A stretch of 64,000 nt of DNA, from assembly GCF_007830495.1 (NCBI RefSeq), contig NZ_VLKW01000007.1:1-64000 (forward strand). Reading direction: 5' to 3'. A program made the position numbers and the translations under genes. This document shows positions 17,360-24,621 of the stretch, in pieces. Source of the stretch: Pseudoduganella flava. Its GTDB lineage: Bacteria > Pseudomonadota > Gammaproteobacteria > Burkholderiales > Burkholderiaceae_D. Position 1 is the first letter of the stretch. The number at the start of each line of letters is the position of its first letter. The notes under the pieces were generated by a model, which saw nothing but the letters and a program-made list of their open reading frames with translations, searched no databases and was not told the DNA's origin.

Positions 17360-17818
17360 TCAGGCGATCGTCTTGGCCGCATCCTTGATGGCAGCGCGGA
17401 TCCGTTGATAGGTGCCGCAGCGGCAGATATTGCCGGCCATGGCGTTGTCGATGTCCGCATCGGACGGCGCCTTGTTCGTCTTCAGCAGCGCGGTCGCGCT
17501 CATCACCTGCCCGCTCTGGCAGTAGCCGCACTGCGGCACGTCGTGCTTCACCCAGGCATCCTGCACGGCCTTGCCGACCTTGTCGTGTTCCATCGCTTCG
17601 ATCGTCGTGATCTTCTGGCCGACGGCGGCGGAGATCGGCGTCACACAGGAGCGGATCGGTTGCCCGCCCAGGTGCACGGTGCAGGCGCCGCACAAGGCGG
17701 CGCCGCAGCCGAACTTCGTTCCCGTCATGTTCAGGTTATCGCGCAGCGCCCACAGGATCGGCGTCGAGGGATCGGCGTCGACCTGCGTATCGCGTCCGTT
17801 GATGTTCAAGGTGACCAT
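17360..17818 (-). CDS. iorA: [2Fe-2S] subunit of molybdenum oxidoreductase (isoquinoline 1-oxidoreductase alpha type)
   Basis: A 152-residue small subunit with both expected iron-sulfur clusters. Plant-ferredoxin-type cysteines are C38, C43, C46 and C58 (GCGAALCGAC...C); the helical-domain cysteines are C97, C100, C132 and C134 (CGYC...CRC). It passes electrons from the molybdenum centre in IorB to an external acceptor. The start follows AAGGAGCTATCC. It has no signal peptide and presumably travels with the Tat-exported large subunit. It is the first gene of the iorA-iorB-mocA-M61-cyclase operon. Confidence 0.93.
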   Translation of the reverse strand: MVTLNINGRDTQVDADPSTPILWALRDNLNMTGTKFGCGAALCGACTVHLGGQPIRSCVTPISAAVGQKITTIEAMEHDKVGKAVQDAWVKHDVPQCGYCQSGQVMSATALLKTNKAPSDADIDNAMAGNICRCGTYQRIRAAIKDAAKTIA

Positions 17819-17946
17819 GGATAGCTCCTTAGTTTGCGGCTGCTCGAGAGAGCTGTTAACGAAGCCGGCGCGCCCGAGGGTCGCGCCGGCATGCGCGGAT
17901 TCTGATGTCCGCTTGGTGCTTCCTGCTGCTTCAGATGGTGGCTGGA

Positions 17947-18672
17947 TTACTTCTTGATGGTGGCCAGTTTTTCTTCCAGCGCCTGCATGTCGATCGCGCC
18001 GGGGACGCGGCTGCCGTCCGCGAAGAACAGCGCCGGCGTGCCCTGCACGCCCAGCTTGCGGCCCAGCGCCAGCACCTTGTCGTTCGGCGCCACGCAGCCT
18101 GCCGGGGCGGACGGTGCCGGCTTGTTGTTGACCATCCAGTCGTCCCACGCGCGGTTACGATCGGCCGAGCACCAGATGTTCTTCGACTTCACCAACGAAT
18201 CGGGCGACAGGATGTTGTACATGAACGTGTACACGGTGATGTTGTCCATCTTCGCCAGGGTCTGCTGGCGGAAGCGCTTGCAGTAGCCGCAGTTCGGGTC
18301 TTCGAACACGGCGATCACGCGCTTGCCGTCGCCCTTCACCGTCTTCAGCGCCAGTTCCAGCGGCAGGTCGGAGAACTTGATCTTGCTGATGTCGTCGATG
18401 CGGGCCTGCGTCAGGTCTTCGCTCGTCTTCAGGCTGAACACATGGCCGACGAACAGGTAGGTGCCCGTCTTGTCCGTGTAGCGGATCTCGTTGCCGATGC
18501 GGATCTCGTACAGCCCCGCGTACGGCGTCTCGCGGATCGCATCGATCTTCACGTCTTCGCCCAGCTTGGGCTCGACGTTCTTGCGGATGGTGGCTTCGAC
18601 GCCGTTGTCGGCGCCCGCGCACGACATCAGCAGCGCCGATGCCAGCACGAGGCTGGTCTTCAATACTTTCAT
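17947..18672 (-). CDS. dsbC: DsbC-type protein disulfide isomerase
   Basis: A 241-residue periplasmic disulfide isomerase with a signal sequence, an N-terminal dimerisation domain (about 25-85) and a thioredoxin fold. The redox site is CGYC (128-131) in FEDPNCGYCKRF and the cis-proline is P213 in VQGTPALFF. Two further cysteines (about 168 and 193) match the structural disulfide of DsbC. The signal region LLMSCAG contains a Cys, but Met at -2 makes a true lipobox doubtful. It lies 48 bp after the ubi monooxygenase and is probably in its operon. Confidence 0.93.
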   Translation of the reverse strand: MKVLKTSLVLASALLMSCAGADNGVEATIRKNVEPKLGEDVKIDAIRETPYAGLYEIRIGNEIRYTDKTGTYLFVGHVFSLKTSEDLTQARIDDISKIKFSDLPLELALKTVKGDGKRVIAVFEDPNCGYCKRFRQQTLAKMDNITVYTFMYNILSPDSLVKSKNIWCSADRNRAWDDWMVNNKPAPSAPAGCVAPNDKVLALGRKLGVQGTPALFFADGSRVPGAIDMQALEEKLATIKK

Positions 18673-18720
18673 AGATTCTCCGGGCGGGAGAACGCGGCGG
18701 CGCTCTCCCTGGTGATGGGA

Positions 18721-19935
18721 TCAGTGCCGGCCGAGCGCGTGCGACATCAGTTTGCGCTTTACGACTGGCAATTTATCGAGCAAGTTTAGCCCGAAATTGC
18801 GCACTGCGCGCACCGGTTCGAGATTCGCGCCGAACAGCCGTTGCAGGCCGTCGGTGGTGGCTTGCATCAGCAATACCTCCTCCTTGCGGGCGCGGGCATA
18901 GCGCGCCAGCACGCGCTCGTCGCCGATCGAGCGGTGTTCCTCGCACTCGCCGACGGCGCGCACCAGGTCACGCACGTCGCCGAAGCCCAGGTTCATGCCG
19001 TGGCCGGCCAGCGGATGCACGACGTGGGCGGCATCGCCGATCAGCGCGACACGCTGGGCCACCAGCGAATGGGGGCGGATCAACGACAGCGGGAACGCGC
19101 GCACGAGTTCCGGCTGCACGGGGGTCAGTTTGCCCAGTTTGTCGGCGGCGAATTCGGCGAGCCGGTCGGCCAGCGCCTGCGCGCCCTCGCTGCACAGCTG
19201 GTCGGCCAGCATGTCCGGCGCGGACCACACGAGCGACACGCGGTTGCCCGGCAGCGGCAGCAGCGCGACGATGCCGCGGTCGCACGTGAACCACTGGTGT
19301 GCGGCGCCGTGGTGCGGCAGCTCGGTATCGAAGTTGGCGACGACGCCCTTCTGGCCGTAAGGCTTGTAATCGAGGCCGATGTCGCACTGGCCGCGTACCC
19401 ACGACTGGGCGCCGTCGGCACCGACGACAAGGGCCGCCTTCAGCGCGCTGCCGTCTTCGAGCTGCACGGTTGCGCCCTCCTCGTCGCATTTCAAAGCGAT
19501 GGCGCGGCCGGCCACGAAGTGCACGTTCTGGGCAAAGCGCAGCGCGGCATCGAGCGCCTGGTTCAGGTTGCGGTCCTCGACGATCCACGCCAGCGCATCC
19601 TTATGGGCGCCGTAGGCATCGAAGTTGAGGTGGCCGGGCTGCTCGCCATCGCCCTTGACGACCATCGCATCGACCGTCGCGACGCGCTGCTGGTCCATCG
19701 CGCCCCAGACCTTCAGGCCTGACAGCAGGTCGTATGCCGTATGGTTCAGCGCATACACGCGCACGTCCCACGACGCTTCGGGGCCCGTGCCGGCCGGGGC
19801 CGGCGGCGGCCCGAGCAGGGTAACGCTCTGCCCAGCCTGGGCGAATGCCAGCGCGGCCGTTTTCGCGATGGCGCCATTGCCGACGATGCAGACGGCCGTC
19901 TGCACGTGCTGTTTGGAAGAGGATGGCGTGTTCAT
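18721..19935 (-). CDS. UbiH/UbiF/COQ6-family FAD monooxygenase
   Basis: A 404-residue flavoprotein hydroxylase of the ubiquinone-biosynthesis family. The N-terminal FAD fingerprint is GNGAIAKTAALAFAQAG (a slightly atypical GxGxxG). The second FAD motif is ALIGDAAHVVHPLAGHGMNLGFGD (about 285-308), which is diagnostic of UbiH/UbiI/UbiF/Coq6. It likely hydroxylates the quinone ring at the membrane; which ring position cannot be told from sequence. It precedes dsbC in the same direction. Confidence 0.92.
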   Translation of the reverse strand: MNTPSSSKQHVQTAVCIVGNGAIAKTAALAFAQAGQSVTLLGPPPAPAGTGPEASWDVRVYALNHTAYDLLSGLKVWGAMDQQRVATVDAMVVKGDGEQPGHLNFDAYGAHKDALAWIVEDRNLNQALDAALRFAQNVHFVAGRAIALKCDEEGATVQLEDGSALKAALVVGADGAQSWVRGQCDIGLDYKPYGQKGVVANFDTELPHHGAAHQWFTCDRGIVALLPLPGNRVSLVWSAPDMLADQLCSEGAQALADRLAEFAADKLGKLTPVQPELVRAFPLSLIRPHSLVAQRVALIGDAAHVVHPLAGHGMNLGFGDVRDLVRAVGECEEHRSIGDERVLARYARARKEEVLLMQATTDGLQRLFGANLEPVRAVRNFGLNLLDKLPVVKRKLMSHALGRH

Positions 19936-20133
19936 CCTGCCATTATAACTTTCACGGGCACAGGCCGCGCTCGAATGCCGGGCGGTTCAACACGCTGGCG
20001 GGAACCGCTTCGCACAGGCGAAGTCCACGAAGACCCTATGTAGCCGATGCCGAAGCCGGCGACGACGCTGCGGCATGCCGCACGGGCGACGGCGCCGACT
20101 TATCGGCGGAACCTGCACGCTGACAGTCCAAGG

Positions 20134-20943
20134 CTAGTCCCAGGCCGGAGCGATGCCTTCCGGATTGGCGATCCGCTCGTTCGCATCGAGTGCGGCGATG
20201 GCGGCCATGTCGTCGTCCGTCAACGCGAGGCTGGCGGCACGCAGGTTCGCCTCCAGGTTGGCACGCCGCGTCGACGACGGGATCACCGCATATCCCTGGC
20301 GCAGCGACCACGCCAGCGCCACCTGGGCGGGTGTCGCACGCAGCCGGTCGGCGATGCGGGCAATGACCGGGTCCTGCATCACCTTGCCATAGGCGAGCGG
20401 CATGTAGGCCGTTACGTGGATGCCATGCTCGCGCGCGAACGCGGCGACGGCGCGGTTCTGCAGGAACGGGTGGATTTCGACCTGGTTCGTCGCGATCGCT
20501 TCGGCGCCTACCGCGGCGATCGCCTCGCGCATGTGGCGGATCGTGAAGTTCGAGATGCCTATGGCGCCCGTCAGCCCGGCATTGCGCGCCTCCAGCAGCG
20601 CCTGCATGTACTCCGCGACAGGCACCGCGTCGCCCGGCGACGGCCAGTGGATCAGCGTCAGGTCGACCTGCTCCAGCTTCAACTTGGCCAGGCTGTCCTT
20701 CAGGCTGGGAATGAGCTTGTCGCCGGCCAGGTTGTCCGTCCAGATCTTCGTCGTGACGAACAGTTCGCCACGCGGTACGCCGCTTGCGGCGATCGCTTCA
20801 CCAACCTCCACTTCGTTGCCGTAGATCTGTGCCGTGTCGATGTGCCGGTAGCCCAGTTCGAGGCCCGTGCGGACGGAATCGATGACAACCTGGTCCTTCA
20901 GGCGGAATGTGCCGAGGCCGATGCTGGGGATGATGTGTTGCAT
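20134..20943 (-). CDS. dkgB: aldo/keto reductase, DkgB-like
   Basis: A 269-residue NADPH-dependent reductase of the AKR superfamily, closest in layout to 2,5-didehydrogluconate reductase B / methylglyoxal reductase. The catalytic tetrad is visible: Asp and Tyr in YRHIDTAQIYGNE, Lys in VTTKIW and His in LIHWPSP. The nucleotide-binding VIPSSTRRANLEANLRA lies near the C-terminus. The frame remains open upstream through an antisense reading of tRNA-Phe, but MQHIIPSIGLGTFRL at 20943 is the correct family start. The 19936-20133 gap holds nothing recognisable. Confidence 0.9.
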   Translation of the reverse strand: MQHIIPSIGLGTFRLKDQVVIDSVRTGLELGYRHIDTAQIYGNEVEVGEAIAASGVPRGELFVTTKIWTDNLAGDKLIPSLKDSLAKLKLEQVDLTLIHWPSPGDAVPVAEYMQALLEARNAGLTGAIGISNFTIRHMREAIAAVGAEAIATNQVEIHPFLQNRAVAAFAREHGIHVTAYMPLAYGKVMQDPVIARIADRLRATPAQVALAWSLRQGYAVIPSSTRRANLEANLRAASLALTDDDMAAIAALDANERIANPEGIAPAWD

Positions 20944-21061
20944 GGTGCGCTCCTTGATGACGAGGAGCACATGATGCCTTTTCGCTTTGTTGAGAAAAAC
21001 CACCGGCTGGGCAAATGATCTTTGAGACGAGCGCAACGATAGCAAAATCCACGGGGGACTC

Positions 21062-21089
21062 TTGCAACTCTGCATTTGCCTGCTATAAT
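21062..21089 (+). promoter_or_regulatory. promoter of tRNA-Phe
   Basis: -35 TTGCAA (21062-21067) and a perfect -10 TATAAT (21084-21089) with 16-bp spacing end 10 bp before the mature tRNA 5' end at 21100, so transcription should start close to the tRNA. Confidence 0.8.
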
Positions 21090-21099
21090 GCTGCCTCTT

Positions 21100-21175
<76 letters not shown>

Positions 21176-21184
21176 AGATTCAAC

Positions 21185-21212
21185 AAAAACGCCACCTTCG
21201 GGTGGCGTTTTT
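21185..21212 (+). terminator. terminator after tRNA-Phe (bidirectional)
   Basis: AAAAACGCCACC (21185-21196), a TTCG tetraloop and GGTGGCGTTTTT (21201-21212) form a 12-bp perfect stem with T and A tracts on both sides. It can end the tRNA transcript and the converging RADAR operon transcript. A related hairpin stands at 27339-27365 on the other side of that operon. The stretch 21213-21409 holds no recognisable gene. Confidence 0.9.
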
Positions 21213-21409
21213 GTTTTGTGGTCCGTCTCTTGCACTTCGACACGGCACCATTGCCGCCGTTCGACTGCGCCGCCGCGCAGCGCCTGTGGGACGGTAACGA
21301 GAGCGAACCGGCGCGGACGACGGCACCGGCCGGCGCGGCAGCCACCGCCGCACCGTAATTTCCGCTGACTTCTTCTTGCTGCTCGCGCCGTTCGCCGCGC
21401 CGGCAGCAA

Positions 21410-22054
21410 TCAACTCCCGAGCTTTGCCTTCAGCGCATCGAGCGTAAAGAACGTATCGCCGACGTAATCGCGGTACTTGTCGACCGCGCACGCCTCGGCC
21501 AGTTTGCGCAGTTCCTCTTCTTTCTTCGCCTCGTCCGTGTACTGGTTCACCGTCTCGACGCGCGTCAGGTAGAACTGGCTGCGTGCATGCGCGCGGGTGT
21601 AACCGAAGGTGCGGTCGAGGATCAGCCCGCATGCGAGCAGGAGTACCGCGTGCAGGAAGCGGACAAGCACGAGGGTCAGCGCGTCGCCGTGCAGGAACAC
21701 GGCAGGCACCACCAGCGCGGCCACGATCAGCGTACCCCCGATTCGCTCCGGCAGCCGGCCGTCCAGACGCCAGTCCACGCACAGGAGCAGCAGGATCACC
21801 GCGACGGCCGCTTGCACGGGTGTCGACATGACCGGCTCGAAGACGCTTTTGTCGAAGTAGGAGAAGAGGTTCAGCGCCGGCTTGCCATCCTTCGCTTCCT
21901 CTTTCCATGCAAACGCGAGCAGCAGGAACGCGCCGAATACCAGCGCATAGATCGTGCCGATGGCGGCGAGCCGCCGCGTGATGTAGCTGGCTAAACTGGC
22001 GGATTTCTCGGTGCCATTGAGCTGTGCCTCAAACGAGGGGTTCTGTTGCGTCAT
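21410..22054 (-). CDS. RADAR-associated four-helix membrane protein (RdrC/Csx27-like candidate)
   Basis: A 214-residue membrane protein. Four hydrophobic helices are visible at about 29-50, 76-95, 104-121 and 127-147, followed by a charged cytoplasmic tail (about 150-214). It starts 2 bp after the stop of the RdrB-like gene and is the third gene of the operon. RADAR systems are known to carry an accessory membrane protein, either Csx27-like (RdrC) or SLATT-domain (RdrD). Four helices fit Csx27 better than the two of SLATT proteins, but the sequence alone does not settle it. It may act at the membrane in immunity or limit self-toxicity; this is inference. Confidence 0.6.
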   Translation of the reverse strand: MTQQNPSFEAQLNGTEKSASLASYITRRLAAIGTIYALVFGAFLLLAFAWKEEAKDGKPALNLFSYFDKSVFEPVMSTPVQAAVAVILLLLCVDWRLDGRLPERIGGTLIVAALVVPAVFLHGDALTLVLVRFLHAVLLLACGLILDRTFGYTRAHARSQFYLTRVETVNQYTDEAKKEEELRKLAEACAVDKYRDYVGDTFFTLDALKAKLGS

Positions 22055-22056
22055 TG

Positions 22057-24618
22057 TTATTGGCTTTCTTCGAATACTGGAAGGTGATTGCGATGGAATT
22101 CATCGAGGCCGAACTGCCGCAGCCGCTCCTGCCATGCCTCGACGCACGTGCGCGAGTAACCCAGGTCGCGCGCTGCTTCGCCCAGCAGGGCGTACTCGGT
22201 GCGTAACGTCGTCGGCATGATGCCGGGGTCGTCCGTGTTGACGAGCACCTTGATGGGCCCGCGCCGCAAGCCGAACCGGTTCCACCGCTCCCCTGCGCCG
22301 AGGCAGGATTCGTTGGGCGGATACCAGCGAAAGATCGGGTGCTCGCTGTGGTTCTCCAGCCGCGCGATGTACACGTTCGACGTGGGATTGGCTTCGATTA
22401 TGAGGCCCATCACGTCGTAGTGATCGAGCAGGTGGTCCTGCAGCGCGCACATGAATTCGAGGTCTTGCTCGGTCTCTTCGTCGTGCAGCAAATTGCCGGC
22501 GCGGGGTGGCGGCAAGTCGCTGCCCGAACCTGACGGCTGCCGGATCAACACGTTGCGGGGCTTGGCGGCGGGGTCGCGCTGCTGATACAGGAAGTACAGC
22601 CGTTCAGGCGTGCTTGCCGTATCGTGCTGGTGCTCCACGAGGCGGTCGTAATCCGGCGCCGCGGCGCGCAACTTGGTGTCGTAGATACGCGTGGGATTGC
22701 TCAGGATCTGGTAATGACAATTGCGGCGCAGCGCCCAGGCATCGTGCAGGCACTGGGGCGTGACGTCGAGCCGCGTCTTGCTCCAGCTGACGTGCGGCAG
22801 GAAGCTGGCGATGCGGCGCTCCAGGCGGGGAATGATCTGCGCGGCCAGCGGCAGGCGCGCGCTCAGTTCGCAGGCCTGGTGCCAGGCCCACACGAGGTTG
22901 TCCACGTGCTCGTCCACCGTCAACAGCATGTCGCCGTGGCGCGCGACCCATGCCTGCGGCTCGATGCCCAGCGCGAGGCCGTGGCCGATCCGGTCCCCGG
23001 CGCGCATGTCGCAGAAACGCACGGTTTCGTCGACGTGCCGCATCCCGGAGAGCGGGTGCGCGTAGTCTTCGCCGGCATGAATGCTGAGGTGAAAACCCGC
23101 CGAACCCTGCTCGCCCGGAGGGCGCGACAGCAAGCCGCGGCGCAGCCAGCGCAACACCGGCGCGAACACTTCGCTGCGCACCAGGTTTTCATCGCCGGCG
23201 ACGTCCAGCCCGCGCAGCCAGCGCCCCGGATAGAAGCGATAGTTCGGGTTCAGGTGGCCGCCCAGGAACTCGTCCAGGTTCCAGCCGGATTCCTCCTCCA
23301 GTGCCCGGGCAAATCGCTCCGCATCTTCCCACAGCACGCGCCGCTCGTTGGCGTACTTCTCGCGACGCAGGAAATGCGCACAAAAATGCCACCGCTCCAT
23401 GTGCTCCACGTAAGGGCGCACCGCGGCCTCGGGCAGCGGCATGCCGAACTCGGGCGCCACAACGCCGCCATGCCTTGCCACCGCTTTCGCCACCTTGCCG
23501 ATCATTCCGGCACTGAACGAATCCGGGCTCGTCTTGATCTCCGCAAGATCCTGCCTGCCCGCGAACATACGCGCGACGGCATCCTGCATCTTGACGTCGA
23601 ACTCGATCGTGTCGCGCAGCTTGTTACGGTAGTACATGTCCGTGAACCTCGTGAGGCCCTGTCCGTCCATGATCAACCCGCGGCGAAACTGCATCAGGCT
23701 GCCGAGCAGATAGAAGATCACGACGCGGGCATACTCGACGGTGGCCGGGTCGCGGAAGCTGTACCACAGATAGATCACGAGCCAGCGCCAGGCCAGCCCT
23801 TGGTCCTCGGCGACCATCGCGGAAGCCAGGCGAGCTTTCAGCCAAGCCCCGCCCATCGTGTAGGCGTGGCCTTGCTCGTCGGCCAGCAAGGCCCAGTCCA
23901 TCCGCTCCGGCGTGCCGATTTCGCGACCGGTCAGCACGTTCCTGCACTGGTCGCGGAACTTGTTGGAGTCCCCTTCCCCTTTCCGCAACGGTTCTTCCAG
24001 CAGCAGCTTCGTCAACTGCCGCAGTGGTGCGAACTTGCTGTTGAATTGCGCGGCAAGTTCGCCGTCCAGGTTGCCCAGCAGTGCCAGGGCATCGAAATGG
24101 ATACCGCCGAGATGCACGTGGCCCTCGGCGTATTGCCGGTTGGGCCGGGGTGGCGGTGCGAAGAACGGTTGCTGGCACGCGACGACGCGGGCCATATCGC
24201 GCGGCAGCACGTCCCCGTTCAGCGCCCAGCCGGCGATGTGCCAGCCGGCCAGCAGGGTCGGTTCGACGTCGGCGGCCAGCCGCGCGTAGGCCTGCACCTG
24301 GTCGTCGCGGTACTGCAGGAAGTCGCCGTTGCGCTGCATGAGCTGTCCGAACAGGTCATCGAACAGCGGCCATTTCCCGCTCGTGAACAGGTCGTCGGGC
24401 CACCACACATCGAACGCACGCGCCAGGTCGTTCAGCCGGAAGCGATGCGGATGCTGGCGGTCCAGGTCCTCGGCCAGGGCCTTGCGGCAATCGCTGGTCA
24501 GCTTCTTGTCATCGATCGGCGTGACCTGCTCGCGCAGGTACGCGCGCAGGCACGCTGACAGTTTCTCACTCGAGAAGGCGGCGCCTGTCGCGAGCTCGGT
24601 CAAGGACCGTTTCAGCAT
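22057..24618 (-). CDS. rdrB: RADAR adenosine deaminase RdrB-like protein
   Basis: An 853-residue metal-dependent deaminase, far longer than housekeeping adenosine deaminases (about 330-350). All catalytic elements are present: metal ligands H167 and H169 in EGHVHLGG, H514 and proton-shuttle E517 in IHAGED, H546 in RIGHG, and D796-D797 in VNTDDPGI. ANPTSN (743-748) is the usual strand before the last motif. Large insertions separate the motifs, as in RdrB, which assembles into large shells and deaminates adenosine in RNA or adenine nucleotides during phage infection. It starts 3 bp after the RdrA-like ATPase gene, the canonical RADAR order. Confidence 0.88.
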   Translation of the reverse strand: MLKRSLTELATGAAFSSEKLSACLRAYLREQVTPIDDKKLTSDCRKALAEDLDRQHPHRFRLNDLARAFDVWWPDDLFTSGKWPLFDDLFGQLMQRNGDFLQYRDDQVQAYARLAADVEPTLLAGWHIAGWALNGDVLPRDMARVVACQQPFFAPPPRPNRQYAEGHVHLGGIHFDALALLGNLDGELAAQFNSKFAPLRQLTKLLLEEPLRKGEGDSNKFRDQCRNVLTGREIGTPERMDWALLADEQGHAYTMGGAWLKARLASAMVAEDQGLAWRWLVIYLWYSFRDPATVEYARVVIFYLLGSLMQFRRGLIMDGQGLTRFTDMYYRNKLRDTIEFDVKMQDAVARMFAGRQDLAEIKTSPDSFSAGMIGKVAKAVARHGGVVAPEFGMPLPEAAVRPYVEHMERWHFCAHFLRREKYANERRVLWEDAERFARALEEESGWNLDEFLGGHLNPNYRFYPGRWLRGLDVAGDENLVRSEVFAPVLRWLRRGLLSRPPGEQGSAGFHLSIHAGEDYAHPLSGMRHVDETVRFCDMRAGDRIGHGLALGIEPQAWVARHGDMLLTVDEHVDNLVWAWHQACELSARLPLAAQIIPRLERRIASFLPHVSWSKTRLDVTPQCLHDAWALRRNCHYQILSNPTRIYDTKLRAAAPDYDRLVEHQHDTASTPERLYFLYQQRDPAAKPRNVLIRQPSGSGSDLPPPRAGNLLHDEETEQDLEFMCALQDHLLDHYDVMGLIIEANPTSNVYIARLENHSEHPIFRWYPPNESCLGAGERWNRFGLRRGPIKVLVNTDDPGIMPTTLRTEYALLGEAARDLGYSRTCVEAWQERLRQFGLDEFHRNHLPVFEESQ

Positions 24619-24621
24619 TGC

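Noticed and set aside
14785..17388. 867-codon plus-strand frame
   Set aside because: Antisense shadow of iorB; His/Arg-rich low-complexity product without domains.
21213..21409. Short frames between the tRNA-Phe terminator and the RADAR membrane gene
   Set aside because: No ribosome-binding site or coherent composition; they are GC-rich noise.
22057..24618. Housekeeping adenosine deaminase as the identity of the deaminase gene
   Set aside because: The protein is more than twice the normal length, with large insertions between motifs, and is operonic with a P-loop ATPase.
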